NCBI GenBank assembly: GCA_013285915.1
Contig: JABDGS010000038.1
Location: forward strand, 1-34,449
Origin: Bacteroidota bacterium
GTDB lineage: Bacteria > Bacteroidota > Bacteroidia > Chitinophagales > Chitinophagaceae
Direction: 5' to 3'
DNA: 34,449 bases
The notes below the pieces were generated by a model, which worked only from the letters and a program-made list of their open reading frames with translations, was not told the DNA's origin and did not search any database. The first letter of the stretch is position 1. Each line of letters starts with the position of its first letter. Positions 25,718 to 33,345 of this stretch are shown piece after piece. The translations under genes and the position numbers were made by a program.

Positions 25718-26473
25718 TTAAGACATACTTTCAAAACGCTGGCCTGCATAATCCCAATTAACTACATTAAACCAGGCGGTAATATAATCAGGGCGTTTAT
25801 TTTGGTATTTAAGGTAATAAGCATGTTCCCACACATCAAGGCCTAACACGGGATAGCCTTTCAAATCGCTAACGTCCATTAGTGGATTATCCTGGTTGGG
25901 GGTACTGCCTATAATAAGCTTTTTATCGCCGTTTAGCACAAGCCATGCAAATCCGCTGCCAAAACGGCCTTTACCCGCATCGGCAAATTGTGTTTTAAAT
26001 GTATCGAAAGATCCAAAATCTCTTGTTATAGCATCGGCCAGTTTGCCTGATGGTTTGCCTGCACTTTGCGGCGTCATCAGCTTCCAGAATAATTCGTGGT
26101 TGTAATGGCCGCCTGCATTGTTGCGCATTTTGGGTGTAAACTTTGATATGCCGGCAAGCAAATCTTCCAGCTTTTGGCCCTGTGTATTTACATGCTCAGC
26201 AGCGCATGCATCAGCAAGATTTTTTGCATAAGTAGCAGCGTGCTTTGTGTAATGTATCTCCATTGTCATGGCATCAATATTTGGCTCGAGCGCTTTGTAA
26301 TCGTAAGCCAAGGGTGTTTGCTGAAAGCCAATAACATCAACCGGTGCGTGCTTTTTATGTTCCTTGGCAAGGGCTGGTAAAATAGTGAGGGATAAGCCTG
26401 CGGCAAGACCTGCCTTACTGCCGTTTTTTATAAATTCCCTGCGGTCAGTAAGATTAGGTGTTTCATTTTTCAT
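25718..26473 (-). CDS. sodA: Tat-exported Fe/Mn superoxide dismutase
   Basis: A 251-residue protein. The N-terminus has DRREFIKNGSKAGLAAGLSLTILPALA (residues 10-36), a twin-arginine signal, so the enzyme is placed outside the cytoplasm. The catalytic part is a complete Fe/Mn SOD: ligands His74 (MEIHYTKH), His126 (GGHYNHELFW), Asp213 and His217 (DVWEHAYYLKYQN). The GSGFAWLVL segment is also canonical. It converts superoxide to oxygen and peroxide; iron versus manganese cannot be told by eye. It starts 12 bases after the stop of the lptF-type gene, so it is probably co-transcribed with it. The symbol sodA is used loosely; sodB would be as valid. Confidence 0.93.
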   Translation of the reverse strand: MKNETPNLTDRREFIKNGSKAGLAAGLSLTILPALAKEHKKHAPVDVIGFQQTPLAYDYKALEPNIDAMTMEIHYTKHAATYAKNLADACAAEHVNTQGQKLEDLLAGISKFTPKMRNNAGGHYNHELFWKLMTPQSAGKPSGKLADAITRDFGSFDTFKTQFADAGKGRFGSGFAWLVLNGDKKLIIGSTPNQDNPLMDVSDLKGYPVLGLDVWEHAYYLKYQNKRPDYITAWFNVVNWDYAGQRFESMS

Positions 26474-26485
26474 ATAACAGTTTTT

Positions 26486-27934
26486 TTATGTTGACGATTT
26501 TATTAACCGTAGCCGTACTAATAGAGTTTTTACCGTTTTGAAGGACCTGTGGTAGAACTCTTTGTTAAACAACTGCGAATCATGCATTGCCTTTGAAGTA
26601 AGAAATATGCCTATCGGGATAAGTACCAGCGTTGATAACCACATACCCAAACCCGGGCCCGTTACTTCCTGCTTGGCAAATTTCTCCCCAAACGTATTGA
26701 GTAAATGGAAGAGCACAAAAAATATTATAGCAAACACCAACGGAGCACCCAAACCACCTTTCCTTATAATGGAACCCATTGGGGCGCCTATCATAAACAA
26801 AACCATGCACGCAATTGATAAAGTAAACTTGCGGTGCCACTCAATCCAATGCAGCGTTATAAGCCCTTTTTTGGCAGTATAATCCCGTTCCAAAATTTCG
26901 ATATTGCTTGAAGATGAACGGATGTTATCCTTTGTGCGGTCTAATACCATTGTAAGCAGGCTATCGGGTATAAAATTTTTGAACGAGGTTGCTTTTTTAT
27001 TAACGTGAAGTTTTGATTCAGGCGGCCATTTTTTTTCATCATACTTTAAAAAACGCAAAAAAGGCCTCAGGTCAATTATTGATTGCACCGCAAAGTCTTT
27101 ATGAATATCACCCAAAGAGTCTATGGCCTTATTTAACTGTGTTACCGTATACAGTTTGGGATCGTATTTAAACAAGGTGTCATTGGTTCGTGTTAACACC
27201 TGCAATTTTGAAAGGTCAAAATCTTTTATATATTGTTTAAAGCCAAAGCGCGTAAAATCGGTAGACGGGTTATAACGGCCACCTTCTTCCTGGTAGTTCC
27301 AGCCGTTGTATAGTTTAAATTGTAAAAAATTGTCTTTTGTTACTTTCATAGTGCCATAATCAGCCACCAGAAAATTATCCTGCAGGCCGGTATTTTTTTC
27401 ATAGATCACTACGTTGCGTATAGTACTGTCGTCTTTTTCTTTTTTGCCTACCTTAATTACATAACCTTCCAGCTTATCAAAAAAAACACCTTCTTTTAAA
27501 TTAAAGGCCGGCTTTTTTACGATGATATCATATTTAAGTGCATTAAGCTTTAGCTGTGCAACCGGTATAATATTATTTGCAAATAAAAAAGCAACAATAC
27601 TTAGCAGGAATGATATTATAAACAATGGCCGCATAAACCGCAGCAACGGAATGCCGGCAGATTTTATGGCAACAAGCTCAAAAGTTTCGCCCAGGTTGCC
27701 AAACGTCATAATTGAGCTGAGCAGCAGTGCAAGCGGTAAAGCAAGCTGCACCGCGGTTGCGGCAACAAAACCAACAAGCTCAAAAACGGTAAACAAATCA
27801 AGGCCTTTACCCACAAGGTCATCAAGGTAAAGCCATACAAACTGCATTACCAGCACAAACTCACCAATTAAAAAAGTGGCAAGAAAAGGGCCTATAAATG
27901 CGCGGATGATGAGTTTATCAAGTTTTTTTATCAC
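26486..27934 (-). CDS. LptF/LptG family permease (YjgP/YjgQ)
   Basis: A 482-residue membrane protein with three N-terminal TMs (LIIRAFIGPFLATFLIGEFVLVMQFVWLYL onward), a large periplasmic beta-jellyroll region, and three C-terminal TMs (SIACMVLFMIGAPMGSIIRKGGLGAPL, then LVLIPIGIFL). This is the LptF/LptG layout; these proteins form the inner-membrane core of the LPS exporter with the LptB ATPase. The GAPMGSIIRKGG loop is the conserved coupling element. I chose the GTG at 27934 (MIKKLDKLIIRAF), since family members start there. An upstream TTG would overlap both the divergent gene at 27958 and a good minus-strand -7 element. The downstream SOD gene is 12 bases away. Confidence 0.9.
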   Translation of the reverse strand: MIKKLDKLIIRAFIGPFLATFLIGEFVLVMQFVWLYLDDLVGKGLDLFTVFELVGFVAATAVQLALPLALLLSSIMTFGNLGETFELVAIKSAGIPLLRFMRPLFIISFLLSIVAFLFANNIIPVAQLKLNALKYDIIVKKPAFNLKEGVFFDKLEGYVIKVGKKEKDDSTIRNVVIYEKNTGLQDNFLVADYGTMKVTKDNFLQFKLYNGWNYQEEGGRYNPSTDFTRFGFKQYIKDFDLSKLQVLTRTNDTLFKYDPKLYTVTQLNKAIDSLGDIHKDFAVQSIIDLRPFLRFLKYDEKKWPPESKLHVNKKATSFKNFIPDSLLTMVLDRTKDNIRSSSSNIEILERDYTAKKGLITLHWIEWHRKFTLSIACMVLFMIGAPMGSIIRKGGLGAPLVFAIIFFVLFHLLNTFGEKFAKQEVTGPGLGMWLSTLVLIPIGIFLTSKAMHDSQLFNKEFYHRSFKTVKTLLVRLRLIKSST

Positions 27935-27957
27935 CTTGTAACTTATTAAGCTTAAGT

Positions 27958-28572
27958 ATGAACGATGCAAATGTAAAGCTTTCAGAAAACGAATTATTAC
28001 TTGTTACCGATGCAGCACTTATTTTAACAAAGAACAATATTGTTGCTAAGGTTTACCAGCTGTTTGGGTATTTAAGTGATGAATGGCAGAATTTTATTGC
28101 AGAAAGAAAAGAGATGCTGCCTGCTGAAATATTTACTATGTCGCCCAAAATATATAAAGGCGAGCAATATCTTGGTTTGCCTTATGTTATGCTTGATTAC
28201 CCACGGCTTTATAAGGGCGGCGATGTGCTGGCTTTACGGTGCTTTTTTTGGTGGGGCCATTTTTTCAGCATTACATTACATCTACAGGGGCGGTATATGC
28301 AAACGTATAAAAAGGGACTGCAGGAATGGATGAAAGAATACGCCGGACAGGATTGGTTTATTTGTGTAAATAACGATGCATGGCAACACCATTTTGGCGA
28401 GAATAACTATTGCAGTATTGATATAATGGGTGAAGCTATATTTAAAGAAACGCTTGGCAACGAAAACGGCTTTGTAAAATTAGCCAAAAAAATGCCGCTT
28501 GAGCAGTGGGACGACGCTGAACAATTTTTTATAAAGGGATATGCAGAATTAATGCAGGTGTATATGTATTAG
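27958..28572 (+). CDS. Conserved-looking hypothetical protein, soluble
   Basis: A 204-residue protein with no signal or TM. It begins MNDANVKLSENELLLVTDAALILTKNNIVAKVYQLFGYLSD and is rich in aromatics (FFWWGHFFSITLHLQGRYMQTYKKGLQEW). I do not recognise a domain and assign no activity. It starts only 23 bases from the divergent lptF-type start, so their 5' regions are interlocked, and its stop overlaps the convergent START-like gene by four bases. This tight packing suggests a stable gene neighbourhood. TTAAGCTTAA (27946-27955), a 10-base palindrome, lies in the shared spacer. Confidence 0.7.
   Translation: MNDANVKLSENELLLVTDAALILTKNNIVAKVYQLFGYLSDEWQNFIAERKEMLPAEIFTMSPKIYKGEQYLGLPYVMLDYPRLYKGGDVLALRCFFWWGHFFSITLHLQGRYMQTYKKGLQEWMKEYAGQDWFICVNNDAWQHHFGENNYCSIDIMGEAIFKETLGNENGFVKLAKKMPLEQWDDAEQFFIKGYAELMQVYMY
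27968..27975 (-). promoter_or_regulatory. -7 promoter element of the lptF-type gene
   Basis: Read on the minus strand this is TACATTTG, an exact TAnnTTTG match, 33 bases before the GTG at 27934. It lies inside the start of the divergent gene at 27958. No -33 TTTG at 19-21 bases was found. It rules against translation starting at the TTG at 27970, which overlaps it. Confidence 0.45.
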
Positions 28573-28949
28573 CTGCCTAACCGGTGAAACAGCTCTTTAA
28601 CCTGGGTTTCCCAAAGCTGGCTTTGGTCTTTAATTTCGCTTTTTTCAGCAAAATCTTTTATTACCAGTATAGTTTGGTTGCTTATTTCTGCTTTTTCAAT
28701 CTTAAATTCAAAATATTCTTCTTTGGGTGAAGTAACCCACCTGAAGCGTATAAATTTATCCAGTTCCTTATCTACAACGGCAGCTTTTTCAACTGAGCCG
28801 TTCCATGAAAAACTAAATACATTCTCCCATTCGTCAACCTTATCTGCAAACCATTCCTGCAGCCCGGCGGGGCTTGAAAGGAACTCGTACAGAATAGGCG
28901 GCGAGCATCTAACGGTATACTCCAAAGTAAAAAGCTGTTTTTTTGCCAT
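28569..28949 (-). CDS. START-like (SRPBCC) domain protein
   Basis: A 126-residue soluble protein beginning MAKKQLFTLEYTVRCSPPILYEFLSSPAGLQEWFADKVDEWENVFSFSW. The SP.xLYxFLSxPxGLQEWFADxV segment is the opening of the Bacteroidota START-like family, with a helix-grip (SRPBCC/AHSA1) fold that makes a hydrophobic pocket. The single domain fills the whole protein. The ligand is unknown; a lipid or hydrophobic cofactor is expected from the fold. It is convergent with the gene at 27958 (four-base overlap at the stops) and divergent from rpoD. Confidence 0.8.
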   Translation of the reverse strand: MAKKQLFTLEYTVRCSPPILYEFLSSPAGLQEWFADKVDEWENVFSFSWNGSVEKAAVVDKELDKFIRFRWVTSPKEEYFEFKIEKAEISNQTILVIKDFAEKSEIKDQSQLWETQVKELFHRLGS

Positions 28950-29117
28950 TATGCGTCATTTATTCAAATCCAAAAGCTTGGGGGCTGCAATAATATTAAA
29001 TAATTCACTCCGTCAAAATAATTTTTCTGCAAACAGGTGTTTCAGCGCATTTTAATGTTGGATTGAACGAAATAACGGGTGCAAATAATTGTTTTTTAAA
29101 ATAGCAGCATAATTTTT

Positions 29118-29149
29118 TTTGCTGTTTTTTTATATTTTTTACTATATTG
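29118..29149 (+). promoter_or_regulatory. Candidate promoter of rpoD
   Basis: TTTG at 29118-29121 is followed after 21 bases by TATATTG (29143-29149), which lacks one T of the TAnnTTTG consensus. The spacing fits the Bacteroidota primary promoter. Transcription would begin near 29156, leaving a leader of about 90 bases that contains nested inverted repeats. Confidence 0.45.
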
Positions 29150-29176
29150 CTAACCACTTCAGCATATTCCCTCCTT

Positions 29177-29228
29177 GGTGAGATACATAACTATGTAGAA
29201 AAACCCGCATAAAAAACATTATCTCACC
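29177..29228 (+). promoter_or_regulatory. Nested inverted repeats in the rpoD leader
   Basis: GGTGAGATA (29177-29185) pairs exactly with TATCTCACC (29220-29228). Just inside lies TACATA / TATGTA (29184-29189 and 29192-29197, 2-base loop), which shares two bases with the outer left arm, so the two stems cannot form completely together. The structure lies between the candidate promoter and the ATG at 29247. It could act as a regulatory RNA switch or as protein binding sites. Confidence 0.5.
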
Positions 29229-29246
29229 CTTTAAAAATGCGTACAA

Positions 29247-30119
29247 ATGAGTATGCGTCAATTAAAGATCACGAAGTCTATTACTACCCGTGAATCCCAA
29301 AGCCTGGAAAAGTACCTCCAGGAGATCAGCAAATTAAAACTTATTTCAGCCGAAGACGAAGCAGGCCTTGCCCGCCGGATACGCAAAGGCGATGCACATG
29401 CCATGAATATTTTGGTAGGCGCCAACCTGCGTTTTGTTGTTTCGGTTGCAAAACAGTACCAAAACCAGGGGCTAAGCCTTGGCGACCTTATAAATGAAGG
29501 TAACCTGGGGCTAATAAAGGCGGCACTGCGTTTTGACGAAACCAAAGGCTTCAAATTTATATCGTACGCCGTTTGGTGGATAAGGCAAAATATTTTGCAA
29601 TCGCTGGCCGAGCAAAGCAGGATAGTGCGCATGCCTTTAAATAAAGTGGGTATGGCAAGCAGGATAAATAAAGCTTACCACCTGCTTGAGCAGGAATTTG
29701 AGCGCGAACCAAGCCAGGAAGAAATTGCGACCATGCTTGGGGTAGATGTGGAAGAAGTATTTTCTGCAAACCACATGGGTATAAAACATATAAGTGTTGA
29801 CGGCCCTGTTGGCGATGGTGATGAACAAACGCTGGTTGATGTTATGGCAAACCCAAATGCAGAAAGGGCCGATGAAGGCCTGGAGCATTATGCATCGCTT
29901 CAATTTGAGGTACAGCGCTCATTAGGTACGTTAACCCCGCGGCAAAAAGAAATTTTATGTTTCTTTTTTGGTATTGGCGTTGAACAACCTTTAAGCCTTG
30001 AAGATATTGGTGTGCACTTTAATCTTACGCGTGAAAGGGTGCGCCAAATAAAAGATAAAGCCATTGACAGGCTAAAAACGGGTAACCGCAGCAAATTGCT
30101 CAGGGTTTATTTAGGATAA
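29247..30119 (+). CDS. rpoD: Primary sigma factor RpoD (Bacteroidota ABfA type)
   Basis: A 290-residue sigma-70. It starts MSMRQLKITKSITTRESQSLEKYLQEIS; the second ATG (29253) gives MRQLKITKS, the start most family members use, so either may be right. Region 1.2 is SLEKYLQEISKLKLISAEDEAGLARRIRKGD. Region 2 follows with NLRFVVSVAKQYQNQGLSLGDLINEGNLGLIKA and the -10 reading helix FKFISYAVWWIRQNILQSL. Region 3 lies around 135-180. Region 4.2 is LSLEDIGVHFNLTRERVRQIKDKAIDRLK. It lacks the long region 1.1 of E. coli RpoD, as is usual in Bacteroidota. This protein would recognise TTTG-N19-21-TAnnTTTG promoters like those found in this window. A terminator follows. Confidence 0.97.
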   Translation: MSMRQLKITKSITTRESQSLEKYLQEISKLKLISAEDEAGLARRIRKGDAHAMNILVGANLRFVVSVAKQYQNQGLSLGDLINEGNLGLIKAALRFDETKGFKFISYAVWWIRQNILQSLAEQSRIVRMPLNKVGMASRINKAYHLLEQEFEREPSQEEIATMLGVDVEEVFSANHMGIKHISVDGPVGDGDEQTLVDVMANPNAERADEGLEHYASLQFEVQRSLGTLTPRQKEILCFFFGIGVEQPLSLEDIGVHFNLTRERVRQIKDKAIDRLKTGNRSKLLRVYLG

Positions 30120-30137
30120 CTGTGGCTACAATACCGC

Positions 30138-30170
30138 GCCCTGCTTTTTAACAATTGCAGGGCATTTTTT
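30138..30170 (+). terminator. Rho-independent terminator after rpoD
   Basis: GCCCTGC (30138-30144) pairs with GCAGGGC (30157-30163) around a 12-base loop, followed by ATTTTTT. It starts 18 bases after the rpoD stop. Confidence 0.85.
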
Positions 30171-30225
30171 GCAGGTAGGGTTAAAAGAAAAAGCGTTATA
30201 TTTACCCAGCCTGCAAGCAATATAA

Positions 30226-30855
30226 ATGAAAATATTCTCCTTTGGTTTACTGTGCATACTGTTCTGTGTTTTGGGCCATGCCCAGGGGCAAAAAGTTGTA
30301 GGCGACTGTACCGTAACATTCAACATATCAAGCAACGATGCAGCAACCAACAATAACCTGTCGGGTGCTGTTAAAACCCTGTATATAAAAGGCAAAATAA
30401 TTCGCGTTGATATGAACAGTGCGGCATTTGCGCAATCGGTTATTTATAATACAACTACAGGTGAAGCAGTTATATTGAAAGAACTAAGCGGTAATAAATA
30501 TCTTACAAAGTATGATGCGCTGAAATGGAAGGTACAGAACAACATTTACGAAGGCCAAAAGATCACCTACAGTAATGAAACTAAAACTATTTTAGGATAC
30601 GAGTGTAAAAAGGGTACTGCTATTTTAAAAGACGGTACAACATTTACTTTTTATTACACAGCAAGCATAACACCTTCAGCAACTGAAAACCCATACCAGT
30701 TTAAAGATATACCGGGTTTTGTTTTAGAATACGAAATAACTGGTGAAAACAAAACTTCAAAAATAACTTACACAGCGGCTGTTATAAACTTTAACCCTGT
30801 GCCGTCCTCAAAATTTGACATACCTGCAACAGGCTACCGGATACTGAATAATTAG
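30226..30855 (+). CDS. Secreted GLPGLI-like protein
   Basis: A 209-residue protein with a signal peptide (MKIFSFGLLCILFCVLGHAQ). The mature part is beta-rich: VVGDCTVTFNISSNDA, then TLYIKGKIIRVDMNS and VIYNTTTGEAVILKELSGNKYL. The motif QFKDIPGFVLEYEI (about residues 158-171) is a variant of the GLPGLILE signature that names the GLPGLI family of secreted Bacteroidota proteins; a DUF4412-like relative is the other option. The two Cys are one in the early strand and one in GYECKKGTA. It has a -7-like TATATTTA at 30197-30204 and comes after the rpoD terminator, so it is transcribed on its own. Confidence 0.7.
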   Translation: MKIFSFGLLCILFCVLGHAQGQKVVGDCTVTFNISSNDAATNNNLSGAVKTLYIKGKIIRVDMNSAAFAQSVIYNTTTGEAVILKELSGNKYLTKYDALKWKVQNNIYEGQKITYSNETKTILGYECKKGTAILKDGTTFTFYYTASITPSATENPYQFKDIPGFVLEYEITGENKTSKITYTAAVINFNPVPSSKFDIPATGYRILNN

Positions 30856-31272
30856 GGTTAAGCGTGACCCAGAAATTTCCAGGGTGAAATGTGAATGGCT
30901 GCAAATTACCCGTTCAATTCCATCTCTTTCGTAGCTAATAGCTTATCGCGTAAGGGTTTGCGCGGGACTGAAAGAAAAAGTGGCACAACCACTGCACCGC
31001 ATCGTCATGCTGAACTTGTTTCAGCAACTAACAGAATAAACAGGCATTTATCGCAAAAGTAAAAAGAACAGGCAGTGTGTATATTCATCTTCTTTTAGCT
31101 ACCAACATGCGTGGGGTTGCTGAAACAAGTTTAGCATAACGGTGCATTTCATCGTCCCTTTCACTATACCTGTTTTAAACATCAAATACATTGTTAACTG
31201 CTGCATTTATGTTATAAAATAATGCAACTGACCAATCAATTTGCAAACAAAATAAACTGGATAAATTACTAA
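30856..31272. mobile_element. 417-base gap holding a MITE/REP-like inverted-repeat element
   Basis: No gene is seen. The arms at 31003-31028 and 31116-31141 match as inverted repeats at 24 of 26 positions. They carry CATGCTGAAC...GTTTCAGCA, a word I know as a frequent dispersed repeat in Bacteroidota genomes. Outside them TGCACCG (30993-30999) pairs with CGGTGCA (31140-31146), offset by five extra bases in the left arm, so the element spans about 30993-31148 with an 87-base loop. No transposase frame lies in it. It is located between two genes that point toward each other. Confidence 0.65.
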
Positions 31273-31620
31273 CTACCTCAACACTGGTGGTGCCGGTGTT
31301 TTAAATTTAGGCACCCTAACCTTGTAGGTGTAAGGGTAAACAAAAGTGGTGTTACCGCGTTGTATACGCATTATGCTTTGTACCTGTACACTGCTGTCAA
31401 CTTTTTGCTCGGATACCTGCTGTGTATTAACAAAGCGCATATTACCAATGCGTAAATAAGAGAGTGAGTAACTTTTTGAAAAGTTAGCAAGGTTCTTAAG
31501 GCTGAACTTGCTTGAATGTTCGTCATAGCTGTTGCCTGAAAAAGCACCAAAAGAAAAGTTTACAGCAAGTACAAGCAGTGCTGCAGCTATTATTTTGGTA
31601 TAAACAGGGCTATGTTTCAT
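31273..31620 (-). CDS. Small exported protein of unknown function
   Basis: A 115-residue protein from the ATG at 31620; the frame opens 12 codons earlier at a TTG, but a promoter lies between. MKHSPVYTKIIAAALLVLAVNFSFGAFSG is a signal peptide or N-terminal anchor. The mature part is basic, with beta-prone SYLRIGNMRFVNTQQVSEQ, MRIQRGNTTFVYPYTYKV and a Pro-rich end (KTPAPPVLR). No known domain. The full TTTG-N20-TACTTTTG promoter immediately before the start argues for real, independent expression. Confidence 0.7.
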   Translation of the reverse strand: MKHSPVYTKIIAAALLVLAVNFSFGAFSGNSYDEHSSKFSLKNLANFSKSYSLSYLRIGNMRFVNTQQVSEQKVDSSVQVQSIMRIQRGNTTFVYPYTYKVRVPKFKTPAPPVLR

Positions 31621-31625
31621 TAGTG

Positions 31626-31657
31626 CAAAAGTATAATTTTTGGCTATTATTAACAAA
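31626..31657 (-). promoter_or_regulatory. Complete Bacteroidota promoter with start-site at the ATG
   Basis: On the minus strand: TTTG (31657-31654), 20 bases, TACTTTTG (31633-31626). Both boxes and the spacing fit the consensus TTTG-N19-21-TAnnTTTG. The -7 box ends five bases before the ATG at 31620, so the transcript should begin at or next to the start codon. Confidence 0.7.
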
Positions 31658-31749
31658 TTATTTTTAACTAAACGTTTTAATAATTAAAATGTTACATTAA
31701 ATAGTTGGAAAATTGAACATTTGATAGTATTTTTCCATAACCTTTTACT

Positions 31750-33171
31750 ATGCAGGAACAGCCATACCGCGAAGACCGTGAGGAACTTAGGGAACTATTA
31801 CAACAATACGCTAATCTGCGCAACGGCAAAAGCCACTCTTTCCTGGAAGAAGAAGCCTTCGAAAAAATAATTGACCATTTTGACGACGAAGACGACCTGG
31901 CGCAAGCCCTGGAAGCCGCCGAAACCGGGCTGGAGTATTTTCCTTATTCTTCGCAATTACTTATTAAAAAAGCCGACCTTTTAATTGCCACCCGCCGCTA
32001 CAAAGACGCGTTAACCGTATTGGAGCAGGCATCGCTATTTGACAGCACCGATATTAACCTGTATATTTTAAAAACCGATGCTTTTTTGGCGCTTGACCAG
32101 CAATTAAATGCAGTGGAAGTGCTGGAAGAAGCCCTGTTATTATTTGATGGAGAAGAACGGATCGAGTTATTGTTTGAGCTGGCGGACGTATACGATGATT
32201 ACGAGGAATTTGATAAGGTTTTCGACTGCCTGAAACTTGTGCTTGAGCAGGAGCCAACGAACGAGGAAGCCCTTTACAAAATATGTTTCTGGACGGATTT
32301 TACCGGCCGTAATGAAGAAAGTATTCGCCTGCACCAGAAAATAATTGAAGATTATCCCTATAACGAGCTGGCGTGGTTTAACCTTGCCGCGGCTTACCAG
32401 GGCCTTAAGCTTTACGAAAAAGCAATTGATGCCTACCAGTACGCTGTTGTAATTGACGAAAAATTTGATTACGCTTACCGTAATATGGGCGATGCCTTTA
32501 TACGCATGCGCAAATACAAAGATGCTATTGAAGTGCTTGAAAAAGTGCTGGAACTTACACGCCCCGAAGAAGTGATATACGAGGCAATAGGCCATTGCTA
32601 CCATCGCTTAGGTAAGTTTGCGCAGGCAAGGTTTAATTATCGCAAGGCATCGCACATGAACCCGCAGGACAGCAAGCTTAATTACAAAATAGCCCTTACC
32701 TATATTAACGAGGAGCAGTGGGAGAGCGCGATAAAACAGCTTGAAATTGCCATGCGTATACAACGCAATGCTCCGGAATATAACCTTGCACTGGGTGAAT
32801 GCGCTATGCAATTAGGTAATTATAAAGACGCGATACAGTGCTTTAGCCTGGTGGTGCGCAGCAAGCCGCAAAACAGCCGCGCAAGGGAGGCGTTAATACG
32901 TTGCCTGTATAAGGCAGAATACTTTGAAGAAGCTGCAGTACAGTGCGCCCATGCACTTATTGCTATTGGCAATAAACCCTTATTTTATTTTTTATACAGT
33001 GCATCGCTGTTTGCAGCGGGTAAACCAAAAGAAGGCCTGCTGCAACTTGAAACCGGCCTTACCCAGGCACCAAAACTTGTAAAGAAATTTATTGAACTAA
33101 ACCCATCTATATTGCAAAACAGCCAGGTGGTTGATTTGCTGGCGCGGTATAAGAAGGGGAGGAAATTATAG
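31750..33171 (+). CDS. Large TPR-repeat protein, cytoplasmic
   Basis: A 473-residue protein without signal or TM, made largely of TPR repeats: SQLLIKKADLLIATRRYKDALTVLEQA, AWFNLAAAYQGLKLYEKAIDAYQYAVVID, YAYRNMGDAFIRMRKYKDAIEVLEKVLEL, EAIGHCYHRLGKFAQARFNYRKASHMNP, and several more, about ten units. The N-terminus (residues 1-45) is acidic and charged. It is probably a protein-protein scaffold; partners cannot be named. The gene stands alone, with a -7-like TATTTTTC (31728-31735) before it. The comA-aroE operon starts 174 bases further on with its own promoter. Confidence 0.85.
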   Translation: MQEQPYREDREELRELLQQYANLRNGKSHSFLEEEAFEKIIDHFDDEDDLAQALEAAETGLEYFPYSSQLLIKKADLLIATRRYKDALTVLEQASLFDSTDINLYILKTDAFLALDQQLNAVEVLEEALLLFDGEERIELLFELADVYDDYEEFDKVFDCLKLVLEQEPTNEEALYKICFWTDFTGRNEESIRLHQKIIEDYPYNELAWFNLAAAYQGLKLYEKAIDAYQYAVVIDEKFDYAYRNMGDAFIRMRKYKDAIEVLEKVLELTRPEEVIYEAIGHCYHRLGKFAQARFNYRKASHMNPQDSKLNYKIALTYINEEQWESAIKQLEIAMRIQRNAPEYNLALGECAMQLGNYKDAIQCFSLVVRSKPQNSRAREALIRCLYKAEYFEEAAVQCAHALIAIGNKPLFYFLYSASLFAAGKPKEGLLQLETGLTQAPKLVKKFIELNPSILQNSQVVDLLARYKKGRKL

Positions 33172-33289
33172 GACCACGATCTTTAAAATTTTTATATACC
33201 TCCCCCTGTTCAGGTAATCTGCTGCATATTAAATACAAAAAATTTTAGTGGTTTCATTTGTTTCACCTATTTTGCCAAACTGTTAACAG

Positions 33290-33319
33290 GTGTATTTATA
33301 CACTGTTCCCTTATTTTTG
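33290..33319 (+). promoter_or_regulatory. Promoter and palindromic operator of comA
   Basis: TATTTTTG (33312-33319) matches TAnnTTTG exactly, 26 bases before the ATG at 33346. Directly upstream lies the perfect palindrome GTGTATTTATACAC (33290-33303, 6-base arms), in the region between -33 and -7 where a repressor would block the polymerase. No TTTG at the expected -33 place is seen, which would fit a promoter needing or tuned by a regulator. Confidence 0.55.
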
Positions 33320-33345
33320 CACGCAAACCAAAATAATTACAGAAA

